From NCBI RefSeq assembly GCF_025263565.1, contig NZ_CP079865.1:6386001-6450000 (forward strand): DNA of 64,000 nucleotides, given 5' to 3'. This DNA is from Mycobacterium sp. SMC-8 (GTDB lineage: Bacteria; Actinomycetota; Actinomycetes; Mycobacteriales; Mycobacteriaceae). A program made the position numbers and the translations under genes. The number at the start of each line of letters is the position of its first letter. The stretch's first letter is position 1. The notes beneath the pieces were generated by a model that saw nothing but the letters and a program-made list of their open reading frames with translations, was not told where the DNA came from and ran no database searches. Positions 1 through 8,514 of this stretch are shown one piece after another.

Positions 1-595
1 CCAGAACCGCACCGAGTTTGTGGATCGCATTGTCCCCCAGCCACGATCGGGCCGAGTGGGCGCGGGTGCCGGTGGCGCTGACGATCACCCGCAGGGTGCC
101 CTGGCAGCCGGCCTCGATGAAGCCGCCCGACGGTTCGCCGAGGATCGCGACGTCGGCCGCCAGCCACTCGGGCAGCTCGCGTTCGATGCGGCCGAGCCCG
201 TTGGCGGAGGCCTCGATCTCCTCGCAGTCGTACATGACCAGCGTGATGTCGTGAACCGGTTCGGTGACGGTGGCGGCCAGATGCAGGAACACCGCGTCGC
301 CGGATTTCATGTCCGAGGTTCCGCAACCGTGCAGCACTCCGTCGGCCAGCCGGCTCGGCAGATTGCCGGCGGCGGGCACGGTGTCGGTGTGCCCGGCCAG
401 CAGCACGCGGGACGGGCGGCCGAAGTCGGTGCGGGCCAGGACCGCGTCACCGTTGCGGACGATCTCGAAGCCGGTGGTCTGCTCGCGCAGCGCCTGCTCG
501 ATCTCGTCGGCGATGCGCTTCTCGTGGCGCGATTCGCTCGGGATGTCGACCAGCGCGGCCGTCAACGCGATCGGGTCACCGTGTAGGTCCAGCAC
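1..595 (-). CDS. dapE: Succinyl-diaminopimelate desuccinylase, partial at window edge
   Basis: DapE hydrolyses N-succinyl-LL-2,6-diaminopimelate to LL-diaminopimelate and succinate in the lysine/peptidoglycan branch. It is a cytoplasmic di-zinc M20 peptidase-family enzyme. The 198 visible residues start at a GTG (593-595); an in-frame stop lies four codons upstream. They carry the family motifs in order: [11 protein letters not shown] (zinc-ligand His and catalytic Asp), [11 protein letters not shown] (bridging Asp region) and DCEEIE (catalytic and zinc-ligand acidic residues). The C-terminal half lies beyond base 1. In M. tuberculosis dapE and dapD are adjacent and divergent. Here they keep that divergent orientation but are separated by a three-gene amine-transaminase module. 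Identification is firm; only the exact start is uncertain. Confidence 0.93.
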   Translation of the reverse strand, partial: MLDLHGDPIALTAALVDIPSESRHEKRIADEIEQALREQTTGFEIVRNGDAVLARTDFGRPSRVLLAGHTDTVPAAGNLPSRLADGVLHGCGTSDMKSGDAVFLHLAATVTEPVHDITLVMYDCEEIEASANGLGRIERELPEWLAADVAILGEPSGGFIEAGCQGTLRVIVSATGTRAHSARSWLGDNAIHKLGAVL

Positions 596-636
596 ACGAC
601 CACGTTAACCCGTCGCACCGCCGCTCACCGGCACCC

Positions 637-1650
637 TCAGTACCGAATCGGCTCGATCAGGGGCCCCGGCTCGTCCATCAGCGCCCAGAAGCGGTCCCGG
701 ATCGCCACCGTCACCGGGCCGGGCTTCCCGTCGCCGACCGCGACGCCGTCGAGGGTGTTGATCGGCGTCACGCCGCCGGCCGTGGTGACCGCCATCATCT
801 CGTCGGCGTCGTACAGTTCGTGGCTGGTGACATCACGCAGCGTGGCCTCGATCCCCATGGCGTCGGCGATCTCGAAGACGGTTTTGCGGGTAATGCCCGG
901 CAACGCATTTCGCGACGGCGACGCCAGCTTGCCGTCCTTGACGACGCAGACGTTGAAGCCGGGCCCCTCGGCGACGCAGTTGTCCGAGTCGAGCAGGATT
1001 GCGGTCCGCGCCCCGCGGTCCTTGGCCTCGAAGCTGGCCGCGGTCAGATCGCCCCACTGGTAGTTCTTGATGGTCGGGTCGACAGTGTTGCGCCCGGCCC
1101 GGCGGACATGACGCGGCACGATGGCAGTGGTGCCGAAGATCTGCTCGGCGGGCGGGAACGCCCACAGGTACGGGATCGCGTAGATGTACACCTGGTGGGT
1201 CAGCTTGGATAGGTCCTTCTCGCCCTTGCGCTTACCGTAGCCGCGGGTGACGGTCAGGTTGACAAAGGACTCGCGCAGCTGCGACATCGACACGCACCGC
1301 TTGGTGATATCGGCGAGTTCGTCCTTGGTGTAACCGGCGTCCAGGCGCAGCTTGCGCGCTCCGTCGAGCAGCCGGTCCAGGTGGTCACCGAGCCGGAAGA
1401 TGTTGCCGTGCCACACGTGCGCGACGGTGTACGTGAGATCGGAGTGCCCGAACCCGGTGTCGAAGATCGAGATCTTGGCGTCCTCGGCCGGCAGATACTC
1501 GCCTTCGATCCAGGCCACCCCTCCGGCGAACGGGCTGGAGTAATCGAGTTCGTAGTCGCTGTACTGAATCACCGACCCCGGTGGGGTGTCCTCTCTGATG
1601 GCACCGGGTTCGACGGCGACGAGATTGGAGGTTCCGGTGTCGACGCTCAT
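637..1650 (-). CDS. (R)-selective amine transaminase, class IV PLP fold
   Basis: This is a 337-residue fold-type IV PLP aminotransferase. It closely resembles the (R)-selective omega-transaminases known from Mycobacterium vanbaalenii and Arthrobacter (ATA-117 type), which move an amino group between chiral or achiral primary amines and a ketoacid such as pyruvate. The Schiff-base lysine is Lys195 in VDPTIKNYQWGDL, followed by the cofactor-contact Glu228 in VAEGPGFN and the phosphate-binding TTAGG near residue 290. The long N-terminal extension before FDTGFGHSD is typical of this group and unlike IlvE or Dat. It lies 72 bp downstream of an amine/amino-acid permease on the same strand, so uptake and deamination are probably co-expressed. 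The natural substrate is unknown. A D-amino-acid or branched-chain transaminase role is possible but less likely. Confidence 0.85.
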   Translation of the reverse strand: MSVDTGTSNLVAVEPGAIREDTPPGSVIQYSDYELDYSSPFAGGVAWIEGEYLPAEDAKISIFDTGFGHSDLTYTVAHVWHGNIFRLGDHLDRLLDGARKLRLDAGYTKDELADITKRCVSMSQLRESFVNLTVTRGYGKRKGEKDLSKLTHQVYIYAIPYLWAFPPAEQIFGTTAIVPRHVRRAGRNTVDPTIKNYQWGDLTAASFEAKDRGARTAILLDSDNCVAEGPGFNVCVVKDGKLASPSRNALPGITRKTVFEIADAMGIEATLRDVTSHELYDADEMMAVTTAGGVTPINTLDGVAVGDGKPGPVTVAIRDRFWALMDEPGPLIEPIRY

Positions 1651-1722
1651 GGGACGGTCCTTTCGCAGGATCGGGGATTGAATCGGGGGTTGAGAGTGGA
1701 AGCGCAGTGCAGGGATCGGCGA

Positions 1723-3231
1723 TCACACGCTGTGAGTCTTGGCGTAATCGGCGCCGGCGTCCCCGCGGCTCAGCCGTGACTTCAGGCAGGTGGCCCACCA
1801 AGCGGCGGCAATCACGACGATGCCGAGGAAAACCCATTTGTTCGTGGTGAATTGGGGCAGGAACAGCAGGGCCACCGCCACGGCGAGGAACACCACCAGC
1901 GCCGTGACGTAGAGCGGCAGCCGGAATCTGCCGAGGTCGAAGGTGCCGGGTTCGGCCGCGGGGATCGTTCCGCGCCGGTAGCCGACCAGCAGGCCGATGG
2001 TCTGCAGGATGTAGACGAAGAAGAACAGCAGTGACGCGATGCCGATGATGTAGTTGAACGCCTTCTCGTTGACCAGCGCGGACAGCAGCAGAACTGTGGA
2101 CAGACAACCCAATCCGATGACTGCGTAGGTCGGCGCCTTGCTCTTGGTCGACACGTGGCGCCACACATGGGAGAACGGCAGCATGTTGTCGCGGGCCATC
2201 GAGTAGGTCAGCCGGGTGGCGACCAGGATGTTGGCCAGCAGGCACGCCAGGATGTTCGTCAGCGCGATCGCGACGATGACCTTGGTCACCGCGGGACCGG
2301 CCTGCTGGGTGATGATCTCCTCGATCGGCGCAGCCGAATTGGCCTGCACCGCGGCAGGATCCTTGATGGCCAGCACGTACACGACGTACATCAGGAACTC
2401 GATGACGATCGAGGTGACCAGGGCGTAGAACATCGTCCTGGGCACGACGCGGCGCGCATCCTTGGTTTCCTCGGCGACGTCGGCGCCGGACTCCACACCG
2501 ATGAGGCCGAAGAACGGACCGAGTGCCGCCGCGAGCCACGCCAGCAGGTAGGAGTCCTTGTCACCGGACTCCCCACCGGTGAACAGCGACGAGATCGGCT
2601 GGTGGTTCTCCGGTGCGCTGAACGCGATGATCGCGACCAGTGCGGTCGCGCCGACGGTGATCACCAACTCCAGGCTGACGCCGATGTTGTTGACCATGGT
2701 GGCGAACCGGACACCGTAGATGTTGATCAGCACGCAGACGAACACCACCGCGATGGCGAGCAGGATCTGCGTGGTCTGCGTCATGCTCCAGCCGAGCAGA
2801 CCGCCGAGGTATCCGGACAGGATGAAGCCGACCCCGGTCATGCCGCAGACCCAACCCATCAGGGCGATGAAGCCGGTGAACCACGCCAGATCGGGACCGT
2901 TGATCCGACTGATCCACTGATACGAGTAGCCCGCCAGCGGCAGCTTTGCGGTGAGGTCGGCGGCGATGAACGCCCACAACGCGAATACCGCGCCTGCCAG
3001 CAGCAGCGTCCACACGAACGGCGCTCCCGCGGTGAAGTAGCCGGCGCCGAAGCCGGTGAACACGGCCGTGGTGGCGCTGATGGTCGCGAATCCGATCGCG
3101 AACGAGGCCAGCGTGCCCACCGAACGGTCCAGCTTCTGGTCGTAGCCCAGTTCGGCGAGTTTGGCGTCCTCGGCGCTCAGCGTGCAGGGGCGCTGCTGTG
3201 AATGAGTGGGTGGGGATATCGCATCGGTCAT
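1723..3231 (-). CDS. APC-superfamily amino acid/amine permease
   Basis: This is a 502-residue integral membrane transporter with about 12 hydrophobic segments, of the amino acid-polyamine-organocation superfamily. After a soluble N-terminus of about 35 residues (LAELGYDQKLDRSVGTLASF), the first helix carries FAIGFATISATTAVF, the APC substrate-binding unwound-helix region. The SGADVAEETKDARRVVPR segment around residue 250 is the usual loop after TM6. It should import an amine or amino acid by proton or cation symport. It sits between the LysR gene and the transaminase on the same strand, so it probably supplies the transaminase substrate. A LysR-type palindrome lies about 90 bp upstream of its start. 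The exact substrate cannot be read from the sequence. Confidence 0.85.
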   Translation of the reverse strand: MTDAISPPTHSQQRPCTLSAEDAKLAELGYDQKLDRSVGTLASFAIGFATISATTAVFTGFGAGYFTAGAPFVWTLLLAGAVFALWAFIAADLTAKLPLAGYSYQWISRINGPDLAWFTGFIALMGWVCGMTGVGFILSGYLGGLLGWSMTQTTQILLAIAVVFVCVLINIYGVRFATMVNNIGVSLELVITVGATALVAIIAFSAPENHQPISSLFTGGESGDKDSYLLAWLAAALGPFFGLIGVESGADVAEETKDARRVVPRTMFYALVTSIVIEFLMYVVYVLAIKDPAAVQANSAAPIEEIITQQAGPAVTKVIVAIALTNILACLLANILVATRLTYSMARDNMLPFSHVWRHVSTKSKAPTYAVIGLGCLSTVLLLSALVNEKAFNYIIGIASLLFFFVYILQTIGLLVGYRRGTIPAAEPGTFDLGRFRLPLYVTALVVFLAVAVALLFLPQFTTNKWVFLGIVVIAAAWWATCLKSRLSRGDAGADYAKTHSV

Positions 3232-3320
3232 GGTCGCTCCAGGTCAAGCCATCGGGAAGAACACCTGCAGACAGAAAACCGCCGCCGCGCGGACACCGGA
3301 AGTTCGCAGTTTTGATCTGC

Positions 3321-4256
3321 TCATAACCTGGGGTTATCAGCGGTGGTCGGCGGCCCCTGACTTGCATCGGAGTCCCCGAAACTCCATTCCGAGCGCACGT
3401 GTCTGACCAGCGCATCAGCCTGCGGGGTCAGGTCGGCGGGATTCCACGCCAATGCGGTGTGACTTGGTGGCCGGTCGGAAATCGGCACGTAGACGATGCC
3501 GGGCCGGTCGTAGAACCGGGCAACCGACGAGGTGGTGAAACTGATACCGAGCCCACGGGCGATGGCTGTGGTCTCGGCCTCGTAGGTGGCCGCCACGGCG
3601 GCGATGGTCGGCGGCCGGTTGCCGCGGACGTCCATCGCCAGCCAGTAATCGCGCCAGGTGCCCGCGGTCAGCGGAGCGCAGACGATCGGATCGTCGAGCA
3701 GCTCGGCGATCTCGATCTCGGCACGTTCGGCGAGGCGGTGATCGCGCGGCAGGCAGGCCACCCACGACTCGGAGTCGAGAATCAGCATCCGATGCTCGGG
3801 CAGGTCGACCGGGGGCCGAATGATGGCGACCTCGGTGCTGCCATCGGCCAGCCCGGCCGTCGGGTCGGCGAAATCGAACTCGATGGGCTCGACGGTGACG
3901 TCGGGGTAGGCGGCCTCGAAGTGGCGGACGAGCCGGAACAAGAGGTCGGCGCCGGTGCCGATGAGGTAGCCGACCCGCAGCACCCCCCGCCGGGTGCCCG
4001 ACAGCATGATCAGGTTCTCGACGACGGCGTCCACGCCGGACAGCGCCTGCTGCACCTGGGGCAGCCATGCCGCGCCCAGATCGGTCAGGGCCACTTCCCG
4101 GGTGTTGCGGTGAAACAGCACGAGCCCGAACTGGTGCTCGAGTTGCTTGATCGCGGTCGAGAGCGCCGGCTGGGTGATGAACAGTTTCTCGGCGGCCCGC
4201 CGGTAGTTCAGCTCCTGGCCCAGAACAGCGAAGTAGCGCAGTTGACGCAGCGTCAC
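3321..4256 (-). CDS. LysR-family transcriptional regulator
   Basis: This is a 311-residue LysR-type regulator starting at GTG 4254-4256, giving the usual N-terminus VTLRQLRYFAVLGQE. The open frame runs on upstream to 4592, but that part is antisense to dapD and has no family similarity. The winged helix-turn-helix covers residues 1-62 (NYRRAAEKLFITQPALSTAIKQLE region). A periplasmic-binding-like effector domain follows from about residue 90. Its stop codon overlaps a perfect T-N11-A dyad upstream of the permease, so it probably controls the permease-transaminase pair, and its effector is likely the amine substrate. That regulatory link is inference from position and from the palindrome. Confidence 0.85.
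   Translation of the reverse strand: MTLRQLRYFAVLGQELNYRRAAEKLFITQPALSTAIKQLEHQFGLVLFHRNTREVALTDLGAAWLPQVQQALSGVDAVVENLIMLSGTRRGVLRVGYLIGTGADLLFRLVRHFEAAYPDVTVEPIEFDFADPTAGLADGSTEVAIIRPPVDLPEHRMLILDSESWVACLPRDHRLAERAEIEIAELLDDPIVCAPLTAGTWRDYWLAMDVRGNRPPTIAAVAATYEAETTAIARGLGISFTTSSVARFYDRPGIVYVPISDRPPSHTALAWNPADLTPQADALVRHVRSEWSFGDSDASQGPPTTADNPRL
3323..3337. promoter_or_regulatory. Perfect T-N11-A palindrome, candidate LysR operator
   Basis: The sequence ATAACCTGGGGTTAT is a 15-bp palindrome with 6-bp arms and a 3-bp centre. It fits the LysR-box pattern T-N11-A. It lies at the 3' end of the LysR gene, about 86 bp upstream of the permease start, where a LysR activator would bind. Confidence 0.5.
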
Positions 4257-4335
4257 ATCGACGGTCGTGGCTCGCCTCCTGACCTGGTCGGGACCCTGTG
4301 AAGCGATGCTAGGCCCACCGGTAACCTGAAGCACC

Positions 4336-5313
4336 GTGACTTCTGCTTCTGGAGCATCCGGTGTGGGCGTGGCGACCATCGCGGCCGACGGATCGGTTCT
4401 CGACACGTGGTTCCCCGCCCCGGAACTGACCGCTGAACTGACCGCTGAACTGACCTCCGCGGGCGAGCCCGGCACGGTGCGCCTCTCGGTGGCCGAGGTG
4501 CCCGAGGAGCTCGCGGCGCTCGCCGGTCGCGACGAGGACCGCGACGTCGACATCGTCGTCGTCCGCACGGTGATCGGGTCGCTGGCGGACAAGGCTGTCG
4601 ATGCCTACGACGCGTACCTGCGCCTGCACCTGCTCTCGCACCGCCTGGTCGCCCCGCACGGGCTGAACGCCGACGGACTGTTCGGGGTGCTCACCAATGT
4701 GGTGTGGACTAGTCAAGGACCCTGCGCGGTCGACGGGTTCGAGATGGTGCGGGCCCGGCTGCGCCGGCGTGGGCAGGTCGCGGTCTACGGCGTCGACAAG
4801 TTCCCCCGCATGGTCGATTACGTGCTGCCCTCCGGGGTCCGCATCGCCGATGCCGACCGGGTCCGCCTGGGCGCGCATCTGGCGCCCGGCACCACGGTGA
4901 TGCATGAGGGCTTCGTCAACTTCAACGCGGGCACGCTGGGCAGTTCGATGGTCGAGGGCCGGATCTCGGCGGGCGTGGTCGTCGACGACGGCTCCGACAT
5001 CGGCGGCGGCGCGTCGATCATGGGCACGCTGTCGGGCGGGGGCACCCAGGTGATCTCGGTGGGCAAGCGCTGCCTGCTCGGCGCCAACGCCGGTCTGGGC
5101 ATCTCCCTCGGCGACGACTGCGTCATCGAGGCGGGCCTGTATGTCACCGCGGGCACCAAGGTCACCACATCAGACGGCGAGACGGTCAAGGCCCGCGAAC
5201 TCTCCGGCGCCGACAACCTGCTGTTCCGCCGCAATTCGGTGACCGGCGCCGTCGAGGTGGTCAAGCGCGACGGCACGGGCATCACGCTCAACGAGGCGCT
5301 GCACGCCAACTGA
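4336..5313 (+). CDS. dapD: Tetrahydrodipicolinate N-succinyltransferase
   Basis: DapD transfers succinyl from succinyl-CoA to 2,3,4,5-tetrahydrodipicolinate, two steps ahead of DapE, in lysine/DAP synthesis. The 325-residue protein starts at GTG 4336 and reads [21 protein letters not shown], the actinobacterial DapD N-terminus. The left-handed beta-helix of hexapeptide repeats spans roughly residues 165-270 ([20 protein letters not shown], then [23 protein letters not shown]). The C-terminus [16 protein letters not shown] is typical. A 12-bp unit GAACTGACCGCT occurs twice, with a third partial copy, at 4423-4454. It lengthens an Ala-Glu-Leu-Thr stretch in the N-terminal domain without breaking the frame. 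Confidence 0.95.
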   Translation: MTSASGASGVGVATIAADGSVLDTWFPAPELTAELTAELTSAGEPGTVRLSVAEVPEELAALAGRDEDRDVDIVVVRTVIGSLADKAVDAYDAYLRLHLLSHRLVAPHGLNADGLFGVLTNVVWTSQGPCAVDGFEMVRARLRRRGQVAVYGVDKFPRMVDYVLPSGVRIADADRVRLGAHLAPGTTVMHEGFVNFNAGTLGSSMVEGRISAGVVVDDGSDIGGGASIMGTLSGGGTQVISVGKRCLLGANAGLGISLGDDCVIEAGLYVTAGTKVTTSDGETVKARELSGADNLLFRRNSVTGAVEVVKRDGTGITLNEALHAN

Positions 5314-5346
5314 CCCTCCGTTCTGCGCGCGCCGCCCCGTGGCGCG

Positions 5347-5400
5347 AGCGTGCGCGCCTGCGGGCGACACGCCGGGTGATTCACGAAGTTCACGCACGCT
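5347..5400. repeat. Inverted repeat between convergent dapD and ROK genes
   Basis: AGCGTGCG at 5347-5354 is matched by its reverse complement CGCACGCT at 5393-5400, with GC-rich sequence between. It lies between the dapD stop and the ROK stop, so it could end transcription from both sides. The GCGAGCGTGCG core also appears in the inverted repeat at 8416-8473. Confidence 0.4.
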
Positions 5401-6593
5401 CACATCGACTGGCGCTGCGCCCAATCCGCCAGTCCCGCGGGCGCGGTGACGTGATCCATCGCCATGATCACCGCACCGCGCAGTGACCCCTCCTCACCGT
5501 GCTCCGCGTCGCGCACCGGGGGCGGGGCGTCCTGGCGGTAGGCCATCAGGCCTTCGCGGTAGGCGGCCTCGAAGGTCTCCGCCGCCGCTCCCCGCAGCAG
5601 CGCGCCCACACCGCCCAAGGTGATCACGTCCGGGTCGTGCAGGTTCACCAGACCGCCGATACCGCGGCCTAGTGACGCCGCGACGGCTTCGAACGCCTGC
5701 CGGGTGGCCACGTCGTCGCCGGGGCGCCCGAGCAGGCGGTGCACGTAGTCGACCGGATCGTCGGGCGGTGGGTCGCCCCGGTACCGGGCCAGCGCGCGCC
5801 CGTCCACGGTCAGGTCCCAGCAGCCGCGCGCGCCGCACGGGCAGGCCAGTGCGGGGTCGCCGAACGGGATGTGGCCGTACTCCCCAGCAGCACCGTGGGC
5901 GCCGGACATCGGCTCGCCGTTGACGACGAGCGTGCCGCCGATACCGGTCGCGACGATCAGATGCAGCGACGTGCCCGCCGCCCTGGCCGCCCCCGTGCGG
6001 GCCTCGGCCAGACCCGCCAGCGTGGCGTCGTTGCCCAGCAGCATCGGCACGTCCGCGCGGCGCGGAAGCGTGCTCGTCAGCAGCGACAAGTCCACGTCGC
6101 GCCGGCCCCTCGGGGTGAACTGGACCAGCTTCGCGTCGCTCACCGTGCCGGCGACCGACACCGCCAATGCGCTGAGCTGCTTGGCTTTCCGTCGATGAAC
6201 CGCGGCGATGGCGTCGGTCAGTGTCGCGAGGGCGACGTCGAGGCCCGGATCCTTGTAGGCCCCGCCGGCCACGATCCTGGGGGCGCCGTCGAGGCCGGCC
6301 AGCGCGAGCCGCCAATCGGTGGCCCTCAGGTCCGCCGCCAGCACCAGCGGGCCCTCGGGATGCGGGACCAGCAGCGTCGTCGGCCTGCCGCGGCCCTGTG
6401 CGGGTGCCGGCGCCTCGTCGAGGAGCCGCGCCTGCCTCAACCGCGCCACCAGATCGGTGGCACCGCCGCTGCTGATCCCGAGGCGCTGCGCGGCGGCGGC
6501 GCGGGTGATGCCGGGTTCGGCACGAACCACCCCCAGCAGCTGGGCGGCGCCGACCCACCGCAGGTGTGCGGCGTGGCGGGGATCGTCGGACAT
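5400..6593 (-). CDS. ROK-family transcriptional regulator / sugar-kinase-like protein
   Basis: This is a 397-residue NagC/XylR-type ROK protein. I use ATG 6591-6593 because the reading upstream crosses the AT-rich divergent promoter. Residues about 10-65 form an N-terminal winged helix (TRAAAAQRLGISSGGATDLVARLR). The ROK actin-like domain follows, with the zinc-binding signature HIPFGDPALACPCGARGCWD (Cys cluster CPCGARGC) and GIGGTLVVNG. Such proteins bind a sugar or phosphosugar and repress transport or catabolic genes. It is divergent from an MFS exporter and shares a short AT-rich region with two overlapping inverted repeats, so it probably regulates that exporter. Confidence 0.82.
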   Translation of the reverse strand: MSDDPRHAAHLRWVGAAQLLGVVRAEPGITRAAAAQRLGISSGGATDLVARLRQARLLDEAPAPAQGRGRPTTLLVPHPEGPLVLAADLRATDWRLALAGLDGAPRIVAGGAYKDPGLDVALATLTDAIAAVHRRKAKQLSALAVSVAGTVSDAKLVQFTPRGRRDVDLSLLTSTLPRRADVPMLLGNDATLAGLAEARTGAARAAGTSLHLIVATGIGGTLVVNGEPMSGAHGAAGEYGHIPFGDPALACPCGARGCWDLTVDGRALARYRGDPPPDDPVDYVHRLLGRPGDDVATRQAFEAVAASLGRGIGGLVNLHDPDVITLGGVGALLRGAAAETFEAAYREGLMAYRQDAPPPVRDAEHGEEGSLRGAVIMAMDHVTAPAGLADWAQRQSM

Positions 6594-6609
6594 CGCCGAA
6601 AAGTATTGC

Positions 6610-6634
6610 AGTTGATTAAACTCGATAGCCGAGT
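6610..6634. promoter_or_regulatory. Two overlapping dyads in the ROK/MFS divergent promoter
   Basis: The 53-bp divergent spacer is strikingly AT-rich for this genome. It holds AGTT-GATTA-AACT (6610-6622) and ACTCG-ATAGC-CGAGT (6620-6634). ROK repressors usually bind AT-rich palindromes next to their own gene, so this is a plausible operator for both genes. Confidence 0.4.
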
Positions 6635-6646
6635 ATATTCGCGTCG

Positions 6647-7819
6647 GTGACCTTGACCGCACCGCGCACCGCCGGCCTGCGTACGAACCTCACCGGCCTG
6701 CTGTCGCTGGCGGCGGCGTCGTGCCTGGCGGTGACGACCGAGATGCTGCCCGTGGGCCTGCTCCCCCGGATGGCCGACGCGTTCCAGGTGTCCGAATCGG
6801 CGACCGGGCTGCTGGTCGGCCTCTATGCCGTCATGGTGGCCGCCCTGGCGGTGCCGCTGACCGCCATCACGTCGCGGTTCGCCCGAAAGCCGCTGCTGCT
6901 GGCGACCGTGGCCGGTTACGCGATCAGCAACGCGGTGGTCGCAGTCGCGCCCGCGTTCGCCGTCGTCGCGGCGGGACGCACGGTCGGCGGGGTGACGCAC
7001 GCTCTGTTCTTCTCGTTGGTGATCGGGTACGCGCCGCGACTGGTGTCCGGTGCGCACGTCGGCAGGGCGCTCGCGCTGGCGGGCAGCGGCGCATCGGTGG
7101 GGTTGGTGCTCGGAGTACCGGTGCTGACGTCGCTGGGCACCGCGGCCGGGTGGCGCGTGCCGTTCGTCGTTCTGGCCGTGCTGTCGGTACTCACATTCCT
7201 CGCGCTGAGCCGCGTGTTGCCCGCGGTGGACCACGATGCGGCCGGGGCGGCGGCGCAGCCGGGAGGCAGGCGCCGGCTGGCCGCGGTGGCGATGTCGAAC
7301 ATGCTGGTGTTTCTCGGACAGTTCACCGTGTACACGTTCATCAGCGTGATACTCATGGCCGGCGGAGTGCGGCCGACGCTGGTGGGACCGGTCCTGTTGA
7401 TGTGCGGCGTCTGCGGCCTGCTCGGGTTGTGGTACGCGGGGCGGGGCCTGGACCGGAACCCGCGGCGGACCACGCTCGCGCTGCTCGCGACCATCGCGGT
7501 CGCGGTGGCGGCCCTGGCGGGGCCGTGGTCTGCGGTGGGGGTGGCACTGGCTCTGATCGCGGTGTGGAGCACCGCTTTCGGTGGGGTCCCGTCGATCTAC
7601 CAGTCGTGTGCGGTGCGCACCGGGGCGGTGACTCCCGAACGTGCCGGCGCCTGGATCAACGCGACGGCCAACGCGGGCATCGCGGGCGGATCGGCGATCG
7701 GGGCAGGTCTGCTCGCGACGACGGGCCTGTCCTCGCTACCGTGGGCCGGCGCCGCATTGATCGGGGCCGGACTCGCGGTGGCGCTGGTGTCGCGCAGGGC
7801 TTTTCCGTCGCGGCCCTAG
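6647..7819 (+). CDS. MFS transporter, drug/sugar efflux type
   Basis: This is a 390-residue major facilitator with about 12 transmembrane helices and a very short cytoplasmic N-terminus, starting at GTG 6647. The N-terminal half has the DHA1-type layout (VTTEMLPVGLLPRMADAF, then GLLVGLYAVMVAALAVPLTA and SRFARKPLL, the motif A loop). It resembles AraJ/YdhP-type arabinose or drug efflux proteins. It is transcribed away from the ROK regulator, a pairing that suggests a sugar-linked inducer. The real substrate cannot be told from the sequence. There is no clear Shine-Dalgarno in front of the GTG, so the transcript may be leaderless. Confidence 0.8.
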   Translation: MTLTAPRTAGLRTNLTGLLSLAAASCLAVTTEMLPVGLLPRMADAFQVSESATGLLVGLYAVMVAALAVPLTAITSRFARKPLLLATVAGYAISNAVVAVAPAFAVVAAGRTVGGVTHALFFSLVIGYAPRLVSGAHVGRALALAGSGASVGLVLGVPVLTSLGTAAGWRVPFVVLAVLSVLTFLALSRVLPAVDHDAAGAAAQPGGRRRLAAVAMSNMLVFLGQFTVYTFISVILMAGGVRPTLVGPVLLMCGVCGLLGLWYAGRGLDRNPRRTTLALLATIAVAVAALAGPWSAVGVALALIAVWSTAFGGVPSIYQSCAVRTGAVTPERAGAWINATANAGIAGGSAIGAGLLATTGLSSLPWAGAALIGAGLAVALVSRRAFPSRP

Positions 7820-7822
7820 CTC

Positions 7823-8464
7823 TCAGCCGGCCGCGTTCGGTTTCAGTGGCGGGCAGTTCCCCTGGTCGTCCGCGACGAGCTCGAAGTGCCATATTTCGTT
7901 GGCGTAGATCTGACACAACCCGAATCGCGGACCGTTGGCGATCATCCAGCGGTCGGCCTCGGCCGGACCAATGTCGACGGCCTGGCCCACAACATGTTTG
8001 GAGACTTCCGGGGTGGCGACGAATTCGGCGGCCCGCTGCGCGCTGCCGTAGGTCAGGACGGCGTCGTCGAACAACCGTTGCTGGAAGCCCTTGGAGCGCC
8101 AGCCGGAGGTCACTTCGAGTTGCACGCCGTCGGCCTCCGCCGCCCTGGCCGCTTCTTGCACTGCCGCCAGCAGAGCCGGATCCAGCTGCGACAGTATCGG
8201 ATTGGCGGTGTCGAACGGTGACAGCATGGTTCCGTCCGCGAGCCAGCCGCCGGTGGTGTCGACGGCCGCCGGGCCGATCGTGAGCGGCTCGACAGGTGGC
8301 GGTGCCGGCGGTGGCGGCGCCGGCGGCACCACGATGCTGGTCTGCACCAGCATCACGTCCGGCGACTGGCCGCACCCCGACAGCAGTGCGACGGCGAGCA
8401 CCCCGAGGGTGGCGACGAGCGTGCGTGTAGTCGCCGATTGTGCCCGCGTGTCGGCCGCCGACAC
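7823..8464 (-). CDS. Lipoprotein with VanY-type D,D-carboxypeptidase domain
   Basis: This is a predicted secreted lipoprotein with the lipobox LLSGC and a Pro-rich tether (VVPPAPPPPAPPPVEP). A peptidase M15B (VanY) domain follows. Its zinc-site motifs are visible: SKHVVGQAVDIG (Ser-x-x-His-x-x-Gly-x-x-x-Asp) and NEIWHFEL (catalytic Glu region and zinc His). It should trim D-Ala-D-Ala stems of peptidoglycan at the outer face of the membrane. I prefer GTG 8462-8464, which gives a normal signal peptide n-region. A GTG at 8516-8518 overlaps the stop of the preceding VOC gene and would fit translational coupling, but it leaves an unusually long n-region. The alternative start region lies inside an inverted repeat. 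Confidence 0.75.
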   Translation of the reverse strand: MSAADTRAQSATTRTLVATLGVLAVALLSGCGQSPDVMLVQTSIVVPPAPPPPAPPPVEPLTIGPAAVDTTGGWLADGTMLSPFDTANPILSQLDPALLAAVQEAARAAEADGVQLEVTSGWRSKGFQQRLFDDAVLTYGSAQRAAEFVATPEVSKHVVGQAVDIGPAEADRWMIANGPRFGLCQIYANEIWHFELVADDQGNCPPLKPNAAG

Positions 8465-8473
8465 GCACGCTCG
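8416..8473. repeat. 13-bp perfect inverted repeat with internal 17-bp palindrome
   Basis: CGAGCGTGCGTGT at 8416-8428 pairs with ACACGCACGCTCG at 8461-8473. Between them lies GTGTCGGC-C-GCCGACAC (about 8448-8464). The structure overlaps the start region of the VanY-like lipoprotein gene and shares its arm core with the repeat at 5347-5400, so it may belong to a dispersed palindromic repeat family. Confidence 0.5.
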
Positions 8474-8514
8474 CGGGGTCGCAGGCGCCCCGGGAACGTG
8501 CCGTGCGGGCCGGG

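Noticed and set aside
2155..3201. Open frame of 348 codons antisense to the permease
   Set aside because: Low-complexity Asp/Arg/His-rich composition; the reverse strand has a well-formed APC permease.
4257..4592. Longer N-terminus for the LysR regulator
   Set aside because: The extension is Ser/Thr-rich, antisense to dapD, and lies before the standard LysR start VTLRQLRYF.
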